DNA of 64,000 nt from DASSUW01 sp963730535 (GTDB lineage Bacteria > Actinomycetota > Thermoleophilia > Solirubrobacterales > Solirubrobacteraceae). The notes below the pieces were generated by a model, which searched no databases, was not told the origin of the DNA, and saw nothing but the letters and a program-made list of their open reading frames with translations. Position numbers and translations under genes: made by a program. The stretch lies in contig CAVSRU010000005.1 of assembly GCA_963730535.1 (NCBI GenBank), positions 1 through 64,000 on the forward strand, in the 5' to 3' direction. Below, piece by piece: positions 8,041 through 16,851 of the stretch; positions within the stretch are counted from its first letter, which is position 1, and each line of letters begins with the position of its first letter.

Positions 8041-8202
8041 GGGGCCGTTCAAGAACCCCGCCACGTCCAGGATCGCCGTAGACGCTTCGCCGGATCACCA
8101 CCCGAACCCTCGGAAATACGTTCGTATTCCCTTCGGATTCGTGCGGCGCCCGGCTCGGTCTACGACGATCCTGGCCGGGCCGGATCTTCTTGAACGACCC
8201 CT
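8041..8202. repeat. MITE-like imperfect inverted repeat, about 160 bp
   Basis: The outer arms GGGGCCGTTCAAGAA (8041-8055) and TTCTTGAACGACCCC (8188-8202) are inverted copies with one mismatch. Inner arms CCAGGATCGCCGTAGAC and its inverted partner (about 8067-8083 and 8158-8174) match at 16 of 17. Between them lies a near-palindrome around AATACGTTCGTATT (8116-8129). No coding sequence. In RNA it would form a long hairpin between two genes. Confidence 0.65.
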
Positions 8203-8207
8203 AGACT
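8202..8207 (+). promoter_or_regulatory. -10 box (TAGACT) for mnmA
   Basis: TAGACT lies seven bases before the GTG start of mnmA and overlaps the end of the inverted-repeat element, predicting a leaderless transcript. Confidence 0.5.
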
Positions 8208-8214
8208 CACGCTC

Positions 8215-9633
8215 GTGGAGGCCCTCCGCGAGCACCTCGAGCATCCCGCCGGGCTGGCCGTGCGCCCGCCCGGCGCCCACGACGGCAGCGCCGGCGGCCT
8301 CGCCTGCGGCGACCTGATCCGCGTCTCGCTGCGGGTGGAGGGCGAGCGGGTCGTCGCCGCCGGGTTCGACGCCTCGGGCTGCGGGACGATGACCGCCGCC
8401 GGGTCGGCCGCGGTGACGCTCGTCGACGGCGCGAACGTGCTCGACGCCGCGCGCGTCGGGGCGCACGCGATCGCCGCCGAGCTGGGCGGCCTCTCGCCCG
8501 GGAAGTTCCACGCCGCCGACCTCGCGGCCGACGCACTGCACGCCGCCCTCGGCGCCGCCGTGCGCGCCGGCGGCGCGCTGCCGCTCGACCCCGCCCGGAC
8601 GCTGGTGGCGATGAGCGGTGGCGTCGACTCCGCGGTCGCCGCGCTGCTGGCCGGCGAGAACGCGGCCGCGGTGACGCTCGAGCTGTGGGCGGACCCCGAC
8701 AACGACGGCGAGGCGTCGTGCTGCTCGGCGCAGGCCGTCCGCCTCGCCCGCTCGGTCGCCCACCGCATGGGGCTGCCGCACTTCACGCTCGACCTGCGGA
8801 CCGAGTTCCGCGCCGGGGTCGTCGACCCGTTCCTCGCCGGCCACGCGGCGGGGGAGACGCCCAACCCGTGCGTCGGTTGCAACGGCCACGTGCGGCTCGA
8901 CGCGATGCTGGAGTTCGCCGACCGCCTCGGGGCGGCCCACCTCGCCACCGGCCACTACGCGCGCCAGACCGAGGACGGGCTGCTGCGGGCCGCCGCCGAT
9001 CCGGCCAAGGACCAGTCGTACATGCTCGCCGCGACGGCGCCGGCCACGCTGGCGCGCCTGCGCTTCCCGCTCGGGGAGCTGACCAAGCCGGAGGTGCGCG
9101 TGCTCGCCGCCGACGCCGAGCTCCCCGTGGCCTCCAAGCCCGACTCGCAGGACCTGTGCTTCCTGGCCGGCACCGGCAAGGCGGCCTTCCTCTCCCGCCA
9201 CGGCCGCCTCGCCGACCGTCCGGGCGACCTCGTCGACGCCGGCGGGCGCGTGCTCGGCCGCCACCGCGGCCACCACCACTTCACCGTCGGCCAGCGCCGC
9301 GGGCTCGGCGTGGCGGCCACCGAGCCGCTCTACGTGCTGGCCAAGGACGCGCGCTCGAACCGCGTGACGGTCGGGCCGCGAGAGGCGCTCGCCGTCGCCA
9401 CCGTGCCCGTCCGCGGCGCCCGCCTGCACCGCGCCGGCAGCGAGGTCGACGCCGTCCGCCTCCGCTACCGCTCGCGCCCGGTCGCGTGCCGCCTCGCCGG
9501 CGACCCCGGCCCCGGCGCCCACCCGCGCCTCGAGCTCGAGCTCTCCGACCCGGTCGACGGCGCCGCCCCCGGCCAGACCGCGTGCCTGCTCAGCGGCGAC
9601 GTGGTCGTCGGCTGGGGCACGATCGCGGCGTAG
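8215..9633 (+). CDS. mnmA: IscU-like domain fused to tRNA 2-thiouridylase MnmA
   Basis: Residues 1-115 resemble the IscU/NifU Fe-S scaffold: ACGDLIRVSLRV (C31), GFDASGCGTM (C56) and SPGKFHAADLAADAL, where the third conserved cysteine is replaced (A100). Residues 128 onward are a complete MnmA: PP-loop MSGGVDSA (134-139), NPCVGCN with C219/C222, and the second catalytic Cys in DSQDLCFLAG (C315), then the C-terminal beta domains. MnmA thiolates U34 of tRNA-Lys/Glu/Gln using persulfide sulfur. The fused domain may hold or deliver sulfur with two cysteines rather than build clusters. The GTG start lies just after a -10 box. The fusion is unusual but the reading frame is clean. Confidence 0.9.
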   Translation: MEALREHLEHPAGLAVRPPGAHDGSAGGLACGDLIRVSLRVEGERVVAAGFDASGCGTMTAAGSAAVTLVDGANVLDAARVGAHAIAAELGGLSPGKFHAADLAADALHAALGAAVRAGGALPLDPARTLVAMSGGVDSAVAALLAGENAAAVTLELWADPDNDGEASCCSAQAVRLARSVAHRMGLPHFTLDLRTEFRAGVVDPFLAGHAAGETPNPCVGCNGHVRLDAMLEFADRLGAAHLATGHYARQTEDGLLRAAADPAKDQSYMLAATAPATLARLRFPLGELTKPEVRVLAADAELPVASKPDSQDLCFLAGTGKAAFLSRHGRLADRPGDLVDAGGRVLGRHRGHHHFTVGQRRGLGVAATEPLYVLAKDARSNRVTVGPREALAVATVPVRGARLHRAGSEVDAVRLRYRSRPVACRLAGDPGPGAHPRLELELSDPVDGAAPGQTACLLSGDVVVGWGTIAA

Positions 9634-9642
9634 GAAGGCGCC

Positions 9643-9648
9643 TAGACT
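9643..9648 (+). promoter_or_regulatory. -10 box (TAGACT) for alaS
   Basis: TAGACT ends ten bases before the alaS ATG at 9659 and is identical to the box before mnmA; a leaderless or near-leaderless mRNA is likely. Confidence 0.5.
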
Positions 9649-9658
9649 CCGAGGTCGG

Positions 9659-12280
9659 ATGACGACCGACGAGATCCGCCGCACCTTCCAGGAGTTCTTC
9701 GAGGCCAACGGCCATCGGCGGCTGCCGTCGGCGTCCCTCGTCCCGCCCCCGACCGACACCTCGACGCTGCTGACGATCGCGGGCATGCAGCCGCTGAAGC
9801 CGTACTTCCTCGGCGTCGAGGAGCCGCCCAACAACCGGCTCGTGACCTGCCAGAAGGTGTTCCGGACGCCGGACATCGACAACGTCGGCACCACGCACCG
9901 GCACCTCACGTTCTTCGAGATGCTCGGCAACTTCTCGGTCGGCGACTACTTCAAGCAGGGCGCTGCGGAGTTCGCCTGGAAGCTCTCGACGGAGGGCTTC
10001 GGCATCGACCCGGAGAAGATCTGGATCACGGTCTTCGAGGGCGACGAGGGGCTGGGCCTCGGCCCCGACCAGGAGGCGATCGACGCGTGGCTGGAGATCG
10101 GCGTCCCGCGCGAGCGGATCGTCCTCTGCGACCGCGACGAGAACTTCTGGCAGTCCGGCCCCACCGGCCCCTGCGGCCCGTGCTCGGAGCTGTACGTGGA
10201 CCGCGGCCTCGAGTTCGGCTCCGAGGACGACCTCCCGGGCGGCGACAACGAGCGCTTCCTCGAGTTCTGGAACCTCGTCTTCATGCAGTACAACCAGGAG
10301 CCGGTCGGCACGCTCAGGCCGCTCCCGGCCCAGAACATCGACACCGGGCTCGGGCTCAACCGGCTGGCCGCCTACCTGCAGGGCACCACGTCGGTGTTCG
10401 AGACCGACGACTTCAAGCCGCTGATCGAGCTCGGCGAGGAGCTCAGCGGCAAGCGGTACGGCGAGACGTTCGCCACCGACCGCGCCCTGCGCATCCTCGC
10501 CGACCACACGCGCGGGATGAGCTTCCTGATCGCCGACGGCGTCGTGCCGTCCAACGAGGATCGCGGCTACGTCCTGCGGCGCGTCATGCGGCGGGCGATC
10601 GTGCAGGGGCGCCGGCTCGGCATCGAGCCCGGCTTCCTGCCGCGCTTCGCCGCCGTCGTGCGCGAGCTGATGGGCGGCGCCTACCCGGAGCTGCTCGAGC
10701 AGGCCGACACGATCGACATGTGGCTGCGCAACGAGGAGGAGACGTTCAACCGCACGCTCGACCAGGGCATGCGGCTGCTCGACGACATCATCACCCGCGC
10801 GCGTGAGGCGGGGGACGAGGGCATCGGCTCCGACCAGGCGTTCCTCCTGCACGACACCTACGGCTTCCCCTTCGAGCTCACGCTCGAGCTGGCCGCCGAG
10901 CAGGGGCTCGGCGTCGACGAGGAGGGCTTCGAGCGCCGCATGGAGGAGCAGCGCGAGCGGGCGCGCGGCGGTAGCCGCGGCGCGCGCGACGCCGACCGCG
11001 ACCGGATCCGCGCCTTCGCCGAGCATGCCGGGTACCCGACCACCTTCACCGGCTACGAGACGACCGAGCAGGCGACCGAGGTCGCCGCGCTCTCCATGGA
11101 CGACGGCCGCACGCTGGCCAAGCTCGTCGAGTCGCCGTTCTACGCCACCGGCGGCGGCCAGATCGCCGACGCCGGCGTGATCGAGTGCGAGGACGGCGAC
11201 TGCAGCGCCCGCGTGGTCGACGTCATCCGCGTCGGCGACGACCAGGCGCTCGTGCTCGAGCCGCTGACCGGCGAGCTCCAGGAGGGCGAGCGCGTGATCG
11301 CGCGCGTGGACCCCTCCCGCCACCTGACCGAGCGCAACCACACCGCCACCCACCTCCTGCACGCCGCGCTGCGCGACACGCTCGGAAGCCACGTGCGCCA
11401 GGCCGGCTCGTACGTCGGGCCCGACAAGCTGCGCTTCGACTTCACCCACGGCGCCCCGCTCACCGAGGACGAGCTGCGCGAGGTCGAGGACGCCGTCAAC
11501 CGCGCGATCGTCGCCGACTCGCCGGTCCGCGCGCTCACCACCACGCTCGACGAGGCCCGCGCGCTCGGCGCCATGGCGCTGTTCGGCGAGAAGTACGGCG
11601 ACGTCGTCCGCATGGTCGAGGTGGGCGACGGCGACTGGTCGCGCGAGCTGTGCGGCGGCACCCACGTGCGCAGCACCGGCGTGATCGGCGCCCTCAAGAT
11701 CACCACCGAGACCTCCTCGGCCGCCAACGTCCGGCGGATCGAGGCGGTGACCAGCCAGGCGGCGATCGAGGACCTTCGCCGCAGCGACCGCCTGCTGACC
11801 GAGACGGCGCGCGTGCTGCGCATCTCACCCGAGTCGGTGCCCGACGTCGTCGCCGACCGCGAGCGCAAGCGCCGCGAGCTCGAGAAGCGCGGCGCGGCGG
11901 CGCCCGTGGACGACCGGCTCGACGCCGACAAGGTCGTCGAGCTCGACGGCGTCAAGGTGCTGCTCGACATCAAGCAGGTCGACAACCCGAAGGCGCTGCC
12001 CGATGTAGCCGACCGGCTCAAGAACCAGCTCGGCGACCCCGCGGTGGTCGTTCTCGGCGCGCGCGTCGACGGGCGCGCGAACCTGCTCGTGGCGGCGACG
12101 CCGGGCGCGGTGGAGCGCGGCGTGCGCGCCGGTGCCGTGGTCAAGGCGGCCGCCCTCCTCGTCGGCGGCGGCGGCGGCGGGCGCGACACCATGGCCCAGG
12201 CGGGCGGGCGCGAGCCGGAGAAGCTCCCGGACGCCCTGCAGGCGGCGCGCGAGGAGATCGAGCGCGCCCTCGGCGTGTGA
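9659..12280 (+). CDS. alaS: Alanine--tRNA ligase
   Basis: The 873-residue enzyme has the class II catalytic core at the N-terminus (IRRTFQEFFEANGHRRLPS; THRHLTFFEMLGNFSVGDYF), the tRNA-recognition region, the editing domain with zinc ligands HTATH (in RNHTATHLLHAALR) and CGGTH (LCGGTHVRST), and the C-terminal DHHA1 region (LLVGGGGGGRDTMAQAGG). It charges tRNA-Ala and clears Ser/Gly-tRNA-Ala. Full family length. The GTGTGA at the end provides the ruvX start, overlapping by four bases. Confidence 0.97.
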   Translation: MTTDEIRRTFQEFFEANGHRRLPSASLVPPPTDTSTLLTIAGMQPLKPYFLGVEEPPNNRLVTCQKVFRTPDIDNVGTTHRHLTFFEMLGNFSVGDYFKQGAAEFAWKLSTEGFGIDPEKIWITVFEGDEGLGLGPDQEAIDAWLEIGVPRERIVLCDRDENFWQSGPTGPCGPCSELYVDRGLEFGSEDDLPGGDNERFLEFWNLVFMQYNQEPVGTLRPLPAQNIDTGLGLNRLAAYLQGTTSVFETDDFKPLIELGEELSGKRYGETFATDRALRILADHTRGMSFLIADGVVPSNEDRGYVLRRVMRRAIVQGRRLGIEPGFLPRFAAVVRELMGGAYPELLEQADTIDMWLRNEEETFNRTLDQGMRLLDDIITRAREAGDEGIGSDQAFLLHDTYGFPFELTLELAAEQGLGVDEEGFERRMEEQRERARGGSRGARDADRDRIRAFAEHAGYPTTFTGYETTEQATEVAALSMDDGRTLAKLVESPFYATGGGQIADAGVIECEDGDCSARVVDVIRVGDDQALVLEPLTGELQEGERVIARVDPSRHLTERNHTATHLLHAALRDTLGSHVRQAGSYVGPDKLRFDFTHGAPLTEDELREVEDAVNRAIVADSPVRALTTTLDEARALGAMALFGEKYGDVVRMVEVGDGDWSRELCGGTHVRSTGVIGALKITTETSSAANVRRIEAVTSQAAIEDLRRSDRLLTETARVLRISPESVPDVVADRERKRRELEKRGAAAPVDDRLDADKVVELDGVKVLLDIKQVDNPKALPDVADRLKNQLGDPAVVVLGARVDGRANLLVAATPGAVERGVRAGAVVKAAALLVGGGGGGRDTMAQAGGREPEKLPDALQAAREEIERALGV

Positions 12281-12687
12281 GGGTCCTCGCGCTCGACTAC
12301 GGCAGCGCGCGCTGCGGCGCCGCCGTCTCCGATCCCACCGGCACGCTGGCCACGCCGCTCGAGCCCGTCCTGCGGGCCGGCACGCGCCACGGCCTGCGCC
12401 GCCTCGCGCAACTGGTCGAGGAGCTGGGTGCGGAGCGGGTGATCGTCGGCCTGCCGGTCTCCCTTTCGGGCGGCGACTCCCGCCAGACGCGCGAGACGCG
12501 CGAGTTCGCCGAGCGGCTGCGCGGCGCCGTGCGCGTGCCGGTCGAGCTCTACGACGAGCGCTTCACGACCTCGCTCGCCCAGCAGGCGGGGGGTGACGCG
12601 GCGCTGGACTCTCGCGCGGCGGCCGTACTTCTCGACGAATGGCTGAACGTGGGGCCGGGTTCTGCCGATAGAGGTGGCAAGGAGTGA
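12277..12687 (+). CDS. ruvX: Putative Holliday junction resolvase RuvX/YqgF
   Basis: A 136-residue RNase H-fold protein with the conserved LALDYGSARCGAAVSDP start, the ERVIVGLPVSLSG strand-loop and the YDERFTTSLA segment carrying the acidic active-site residue, and a C-terminal DSRAAAVLLDEWL helix. The family processes the 5' end of pre-16S rRNA and has been proposed to resolve Holliday junctions. GTG start within the alaS stop (GTGA), so coupled to alaS, as in many genomes. A sigma-28-like promoter for the next gene lies inside its last 45 bases. Confidence 0.9.
   Translation: MRVLALDYGSARCGAAVSDPTGTLATPLEPVLRAGTRHGLRRLAQLVEELGAERVIVGLPVSLSGGDSRQTRETREFAERLRGAVRVPVELYDERFTTSLAQQAGGDAALDSRAAAVLLDEWLNVGPGSADRGGKE
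12643..12671 (+). promoter_or_regulatory. Sigma-28/WhiG-type promoter for the PAS/coiled-coil gene
   Basis: CTGAAC at 12643 and GCCGATAG at 12664-12671, again with a 21-base start-to-start distance. It lies within the 3' end of ruvX. This transcript would have a short leader with an AAGGAG ribosome site before the GTG at 12697. Confidence 0.65.
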
Positions 12688-12696
12688 CGACCCGCC

Positions 12697-15600
12697 GTGG
12701 ATTCCCTCGTGAAAGCCAACACGCCCGTGCCCGAAACGGCCGAGCCTTCGGAGCCGCTCGACGACGTCCTGCGGCAGATCGTGGGCGGCTACTTCGTGCT
12801 CACGGACGGCCAGGGGTCGGTCTCCAAGTGGTCCGAGCCGGCTGAGCTGCTGTTCGGGCGGCCCGCGACCGAGGTCCTCGGCCAGTCGTTCTTCGGCACG
12901 CTGATCCAGTCGCCCGCGCCGGCCGCCGCGGAGTCCTGGCGGCGCTTCCTCGAGGCGGGCGACGCCCCGGAGGCATCCGGCCGCGTGGAGGTCGATGCCC
13001 TGCAGGCCGACGGCGCGACGTTCCCGATCGAGGCGGTGTTCGTGCCGGTCAAGCTCGACGAGGGCTTCGACTTCTCGCTCTTCCTCGAGGATCTCGGCTT
13101 CGAGCTGCCGATGAACCTCATGCTCCAGCGCATGCGAGCGCAGCACCCCGTCGTGGTGCGCGCGCTGCGGCAGGCGCTCGAGTCGGAGCCCCAGCCCTGG
13201 GAGGGCTGGCGCACGGCCGGCACGCTGGTCGTCTTCCGCCCCCTCAAGCCGACGCCGTGGGTGGAGGACGAGCTGGCGCGCCGCGAGGCGACCCGCGCTT
13301 CGGCCGACGCCGACGTCGAGGAGCGCCTGACCACCATCGACCCGGGCATCCAGGGCAACTCGATCGCCGAGCTCGACGACGCGGCCGCCGTGGTCGCCCG
13401 CCTGCTGTCGGCGATGGAGCGCATCGACGAGCTCGAGCGCGTCGCCCTCGGCCTCCCCGGCCAGCTCGAGGAGGCACGCCAGAGCGCCGAGCGCCGCGCC
13501 GAGGCCGCCGAGCGCGAGGCGCAGGCCATGCGCGCCGAGGTGCAGCGGGCGCTGGCCGGCGGGGGGACCGGCAGCCTCGACGAGCGCGAACTACTCGCCC
13601 GGCTCGACCGGCTCGAGCGCGCCCGCCTCGACGCCGAGCAGGCCACCGACGACCGCAGCCGCGCGCTCGCCACCGCCGAGGCCGCGCGCGCCGAGCTGGC
13701 CGGCCGTCTCGACCGGCTCGAGCGCCAGCGCCTCGAGTCCTCCGCCGCGGCCGACGCCCGGCTGGCGAGCGCCGTCGCCGCGGCGCAGCGGGGCGCCGAA
13801 GAGGCCGTGGCCGAGGCGACCCGCCGCGCCGACGAGGCGCGCGCCGAAATCGACGCCCGGCTGGCCGAGATCGAACGCGGCCGCGCGGGCGCGAGCGACG
13901 TCCGCCAGGCCGACCTGATCGCCCAGCTCGAGAGCGTGCGAGCGGAGCACGAGGAGGCCGCGCAGGCGGCCCGCAACGAGCTCGCCGAGACGCTCGACCG
14001 GCTCGAGCGCGACCGCACGCGCGAGGCCGAGGGCGCCCGCGCCGAGCTGGCCGCGGCGCTCCAGCGCGTCGAGCAGGTGCAGCGCGAGGCCGACGCCCTG
14101 CGCGACCAGCTCACCGCCGTCACCGTCGAGCGCCACGAGGCGGGCGGCGACCGCCGCCGGCTCGACGAGCTGGCGCGCGACGCCGAGGCCTCCCGCGCGC
14201 GGATCGACAGCCTGCGCGAGGAGCTGGCCCCGCTGCGCGAGCTCGAGACGCTCCGCACCGAGATCGCCGCGGTGCGCGGCGGTGCCGACCAGATCGACGC
14301 CCTGCGCGCCGAGCTCGACGCGCTGCGCGGCGGCTCGAGCGAGGTCGCTGCGCTGCGGAACGAGATCGAGGCGCTGCACGGCGGCTCCGGGGCCGTCGAG
14401 GCGCTGCGCGCCGAGCTCGAGACCCTGCGCGGAGGATCCGACCAGATCGACGCGCTGCGTGCCGAGCTCGAGGCGGTGCGCGCCGCCCAGCCGAGCGTGG
14501 CCCCCGCGGAGCTCGACGAGCTGCGGGCCAGGCTCGAGCATCTTCAGGTAGCTGCGCCGGCCACCGACCCCGAGGCGCTCGACGCCCTGCGCGGCGAGCT
14601 CGACGCGGTGCGCGAGACGCTCGCCGCCGACGACTCACGGCAGGCGCTCGAGGCGCTGCGGTCCGAGCATGCCGACGCCGTCGCCCGCCTGGAGGCGCTC
14701 CGCGCCCAGCAGGACGAGGTTCGCGGGTGGCTCGACGAGGCCCGCCGCGAGCGTGACGAGTTCCGCGCCGCAGGCGAGCGCACAGGCGCCCAGGTCGCGG
14801 AGCTGCGTCGCTCGCTCGAGGAGCGTGAAGCCAACCCGACGGTCCCGGCCGAGAACGCGGTCGAGCGCGACGTCGTCGACGCCATCGGCGGCGAGGTCGA
14901 CGCCCTACGCAGCGCCGAGCAGGCCCTGCGCATGCGGATGGCCGAGATGGCCGCCGCGGGCGATGCCGTCACGCGCCGGATCGATGAGCTGGCTGCCGCC
15001 GAGCAGGCCGCCGCCCGCCGCCTCGACGAGCTGTCCGCGCACGCCGACGCGGTCGCCGGCCGCGTCGAGCAGGTGCGCGAGGACGTCGCCGCCCGCGCCG
15101 ACGAGGCCCGGGCCGAGGCCGAGGCCGCTCGCGGCGAGGCGAGCCGCGCCGTGGAGGCCGCCGCCGGCCTAGACGACGTGGCGGGGCGCGTGGACGAGCT
15201 GGCCGCCGGACGCGAGGCCCTCGCCGCCCGGGTCGAGGACGCCGTCGCCGGTCGCGAGGCGCTGGGCGCCCGCGTCGACGAGGCGGTCTCCGGCCACGAC
15301 GCACTCGCGGCACGGATCGCTGACGTCGGCGCAGCCGCCGCCCGCGCCGAGGCGCAGGCGGCCGAGGGCGCCGCGCTGGCCGGCCAGGTCGAGGAGTCCG
15401 CGGCGGGCATCGCTGCGCTCCAGGAGCGGATCGGCGCGGTCGACCGCGGCGCCGGAGCGGTGCTCGCGGACGTCCGCGGCCTGCGCGAGCGCCTCGAGGA
15501 ACTGGATGCCGTCGCCCGCGAGGCGCAGGAGGCCGCCACCGGCGGGCGCGCCGAGGTCGAGGAGCTGCACACCGCCGTCGACCGCCTCGGCGGGACCGTC

Positions 15601-16851
15601 GAGGCCGCCCGCGGGCAGGCCGAGCACGCCCGCGAGGAGGCGCTCGGCGCCCTCGAGCAGGCTGCCGCGGCCAGCGAGGCCGCCGGGGCCGCCCGCGAGG
15701 ACGCCGGCAAGGCGCGCGAGGCCGTTGCCACCGCCCGCCGCGAGATCGCGACCGGCGGCGAGCGCCTGACCGCCCTGGGCACCGAGGTCGAGCGCGCCGC
15801 GGAGGCCTCGGCCGCCGCGGCGAAGGCCGCCGCCGAGGCCCGCTCGGGCATCGACGCCGCAGCGACGGCCGGCGAGCGGCACGCCGAGCGCCTCTCGGAG
15901 CTCGACGACAAGGCGAAGACGCTGCGCACGGAGATGACCGCCGGCCGCGAGCGCCTGGAGGCGGTCGGTGCCCGGGTCGAGCGGCTCGGCAAGGACGTCG
16001 CGGATGCCGGCCAGGCCCAGGCCGCCGCGCTCGAGACCCAGCGCGCCGAGCTCCAGCAGGAGCTGGTCGCCGTGCGCCGGGTCGCCGACGAGGCCCGCGA
16101 GGGCCTCGAGGCGCTGCGCTCGGACATCGGCAGCGTGCGCGAGGACTCGCACGCGGTGCGCGAGGACGCCGCGGCCGCCCGTTCGGCCGCCGAGGCCGGA
16201 GACCGTCGCGTCGAGGCCATGCAGGCCGAGCTGACCTACGCGCTGAAGACGCTCGAGGACGTCAAGGCCGGGCTCACGTCAGCCGGGCAGGCCGCCGTGA
16301 TCGCACGCCGCGAGGCCGAGCAGGCCAAGCGCGCCGCCGCCCAGACCGCCGCCGAGGGCGGCTCGGGCGTGCACGAGGTGCTCCAGCAGCTGCTGGCCGC
16401 CGCCCGCGGCGACAACGGGAGCCCCTCGCAGACCGGCTCGAACCTCCGCCGCCCGCAGACCCCCGCGCAGGACCTCCGGCGGAAGAGCGAGATCACGCCG
16501 CGCCAGCCCCGGCACGGGTTCGACGACGCTTCGAAGCCGCTCGCGATCCTCGGCCTCGACGGCCGTTTCCGCGAGCTCAACCCCCAGTTTGCAAGACTGG
16601 TCGGCTATCAGGAGCACGCGTTCGCGAAGGCCGCCTGGCCGTCGCCGCACGACCGTGCCGGGTACCAACAGCAGCAGGAGCAGCTGCGGCAGCTTGCCAC
16701 GGGGGAGATCGATTCGGTGTCGATTCAGAGCACGTACATGCACGGCCAGGGCCTCATGGTCCCGGTCGTCGGCACCCTCAAGGTCGTCCCCGGTGAGGAC
16801 GGGCGGCCGCTCCACCTTCTGCTGGAGGCTGAGGATCGCAACAGCGGGTAA
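12697..16851 (+). CDS. Giant PAS - coiled-coil - PAS protein, 1384 aa
   Basis: Residues about 25-125 form a PAS domain (IVGGYFVLTDGQGSVSKWSE, with the FGRPATEVLGQSF helix). A continuous, Ala/Glu/Arg-rich coiled coil runs from roughly residue 235 to 1225, with breaks and a block of five 17-residue repeats around 518-602. A second PAS domain fills residues about 1270-1384 (LAILGLDGRFRELNPQFARL). There is no membrane helix, kinase or GGDEF domain, so it looks like a long cytosolic rod with a sensor at each end, able to span about 150 nm if extended. Its promoter belongs to the pilus-type set; a polar scaffold or sensor for pili is an inference. The stop overlaps mltG (TAATG). GTG start with AAGGAG upstream. 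Confidence 0.85.
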   Translation: MDSLVKANTPVPETAEPSEPLDDVLRQIVGGYFVLTDGQGSVSKWSEPAELLFGRPATEVLGQSFFGTLIQSPAPAAAESWRRFLEAGDAPEASGRVEVDALQADGATFPIEAVFVPVKLDEGFDFSLFLEDLGFELPMNLMLQRMRAQHPVVVRALRQALESEPQPWEGWRTAGTLVVFRPLKPTPWVEDELARREATRASADADVEERLTTIDPGIQGNSIAELDDAAAVVARLLSAMERIDELERVALGLPGQLEEARQSAERRAEAAEREAQAMRAEVQRALAGGGTGSLDERELLARLDRLERARLDAEQATDDRSRALATAEAARAELAGRLDRLERQRLESSAAADARLASAVAAAQRGAEEAVAEATRRADEARAEIDARLAEIERGRAGASDVRQADLIAQLESVRAEHEEAAQAARNELAETLDRLERDRTREAEGARAELAAALQRVEQVQREADALRDQLTAVTVERHEAGGDRRRLDELARDAEASRARIDSLREELAPLRELETLRTEIAAVRGGADQIDALRAELDALRGGSSEVAALRNEIEALHGGSGAVEALRAELETLRGGSDQIDALRAELEAVRAAQPSVAPAELDELRARLEHLQVAAPATDPEALDALRGELDAVRETLAADDSRQALEALRSEHADAVARLEALRAQQDEVRGWLDEARRERDEFRAAGERTGAQVAELRRSLEEREANPTVPAENAVERDVVDAIGGEVDALRSAEQALRMRMAEMAAAGDAVTRRIDELAAAEQAAARRLDELSAHADAVAGRVEQVREDVAARADEARAEAEAARGEASRAVEAAAGLDDVAGRVDELAAGREALAARVEDAVAGREALGARVDEAVSGHDALAARIADVGAAAARAEAQAAEGAALAGQVEESAAGIAALQERIGAVDRGAGAVLADVRGLRERLEELDAVAREAQEAATGGRAEVEELHTAVDRLGGTVEAARGQAEHAREEALGALEQAAAASEAAGAAREDAGKAREAVATARREIATGGERLTALGTEVERAAEASAAAAKAAAEARSGIDAAATAGERHAERLSELDDKAKTLRTEMTAGRERLEAVGARVERLGKDVADAGQAQAAALETQRAELQQELVAVRRVADEAREGLEALRSDIGSVREDSHAVREDAAAARSAAEAGDRRVEAMQAELTYALKTLEDVKAGLTSAGQAAVIARREAEQAKRAAAQTAAEGGSGVHEVLQQLLAAARGDNGSPSQTGSNLRRPQTPAQDLRRKSEITPRQPRHGFDDASKPLAILGLDGRFRELNPQFARLVGYQEHAFAKAAWPSPHDRAGYQQQQEQLRQLATGEIDSVSIQSTYMHGQGLMVPVVGTLKVVPGEDGRPLHLLLEAEDRNSG
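14248..14502 (+). repeat. Five tandem 51-bp (17-residue) repeats in the coiled coil
   Basis: Units start at 14248, 14299, 14350, 14401 and 14452. Each encodes a variant of ALRAELDALRGGSSEVA: a Leu-rich amphipathic helix followed, in the first four units, by a Gly-Gly turn. The regular Gly-Gly breaks suggest flexible joints in the rod, and the DNA-level similarity suggests recent unit duplication. Confidence 0.75.
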
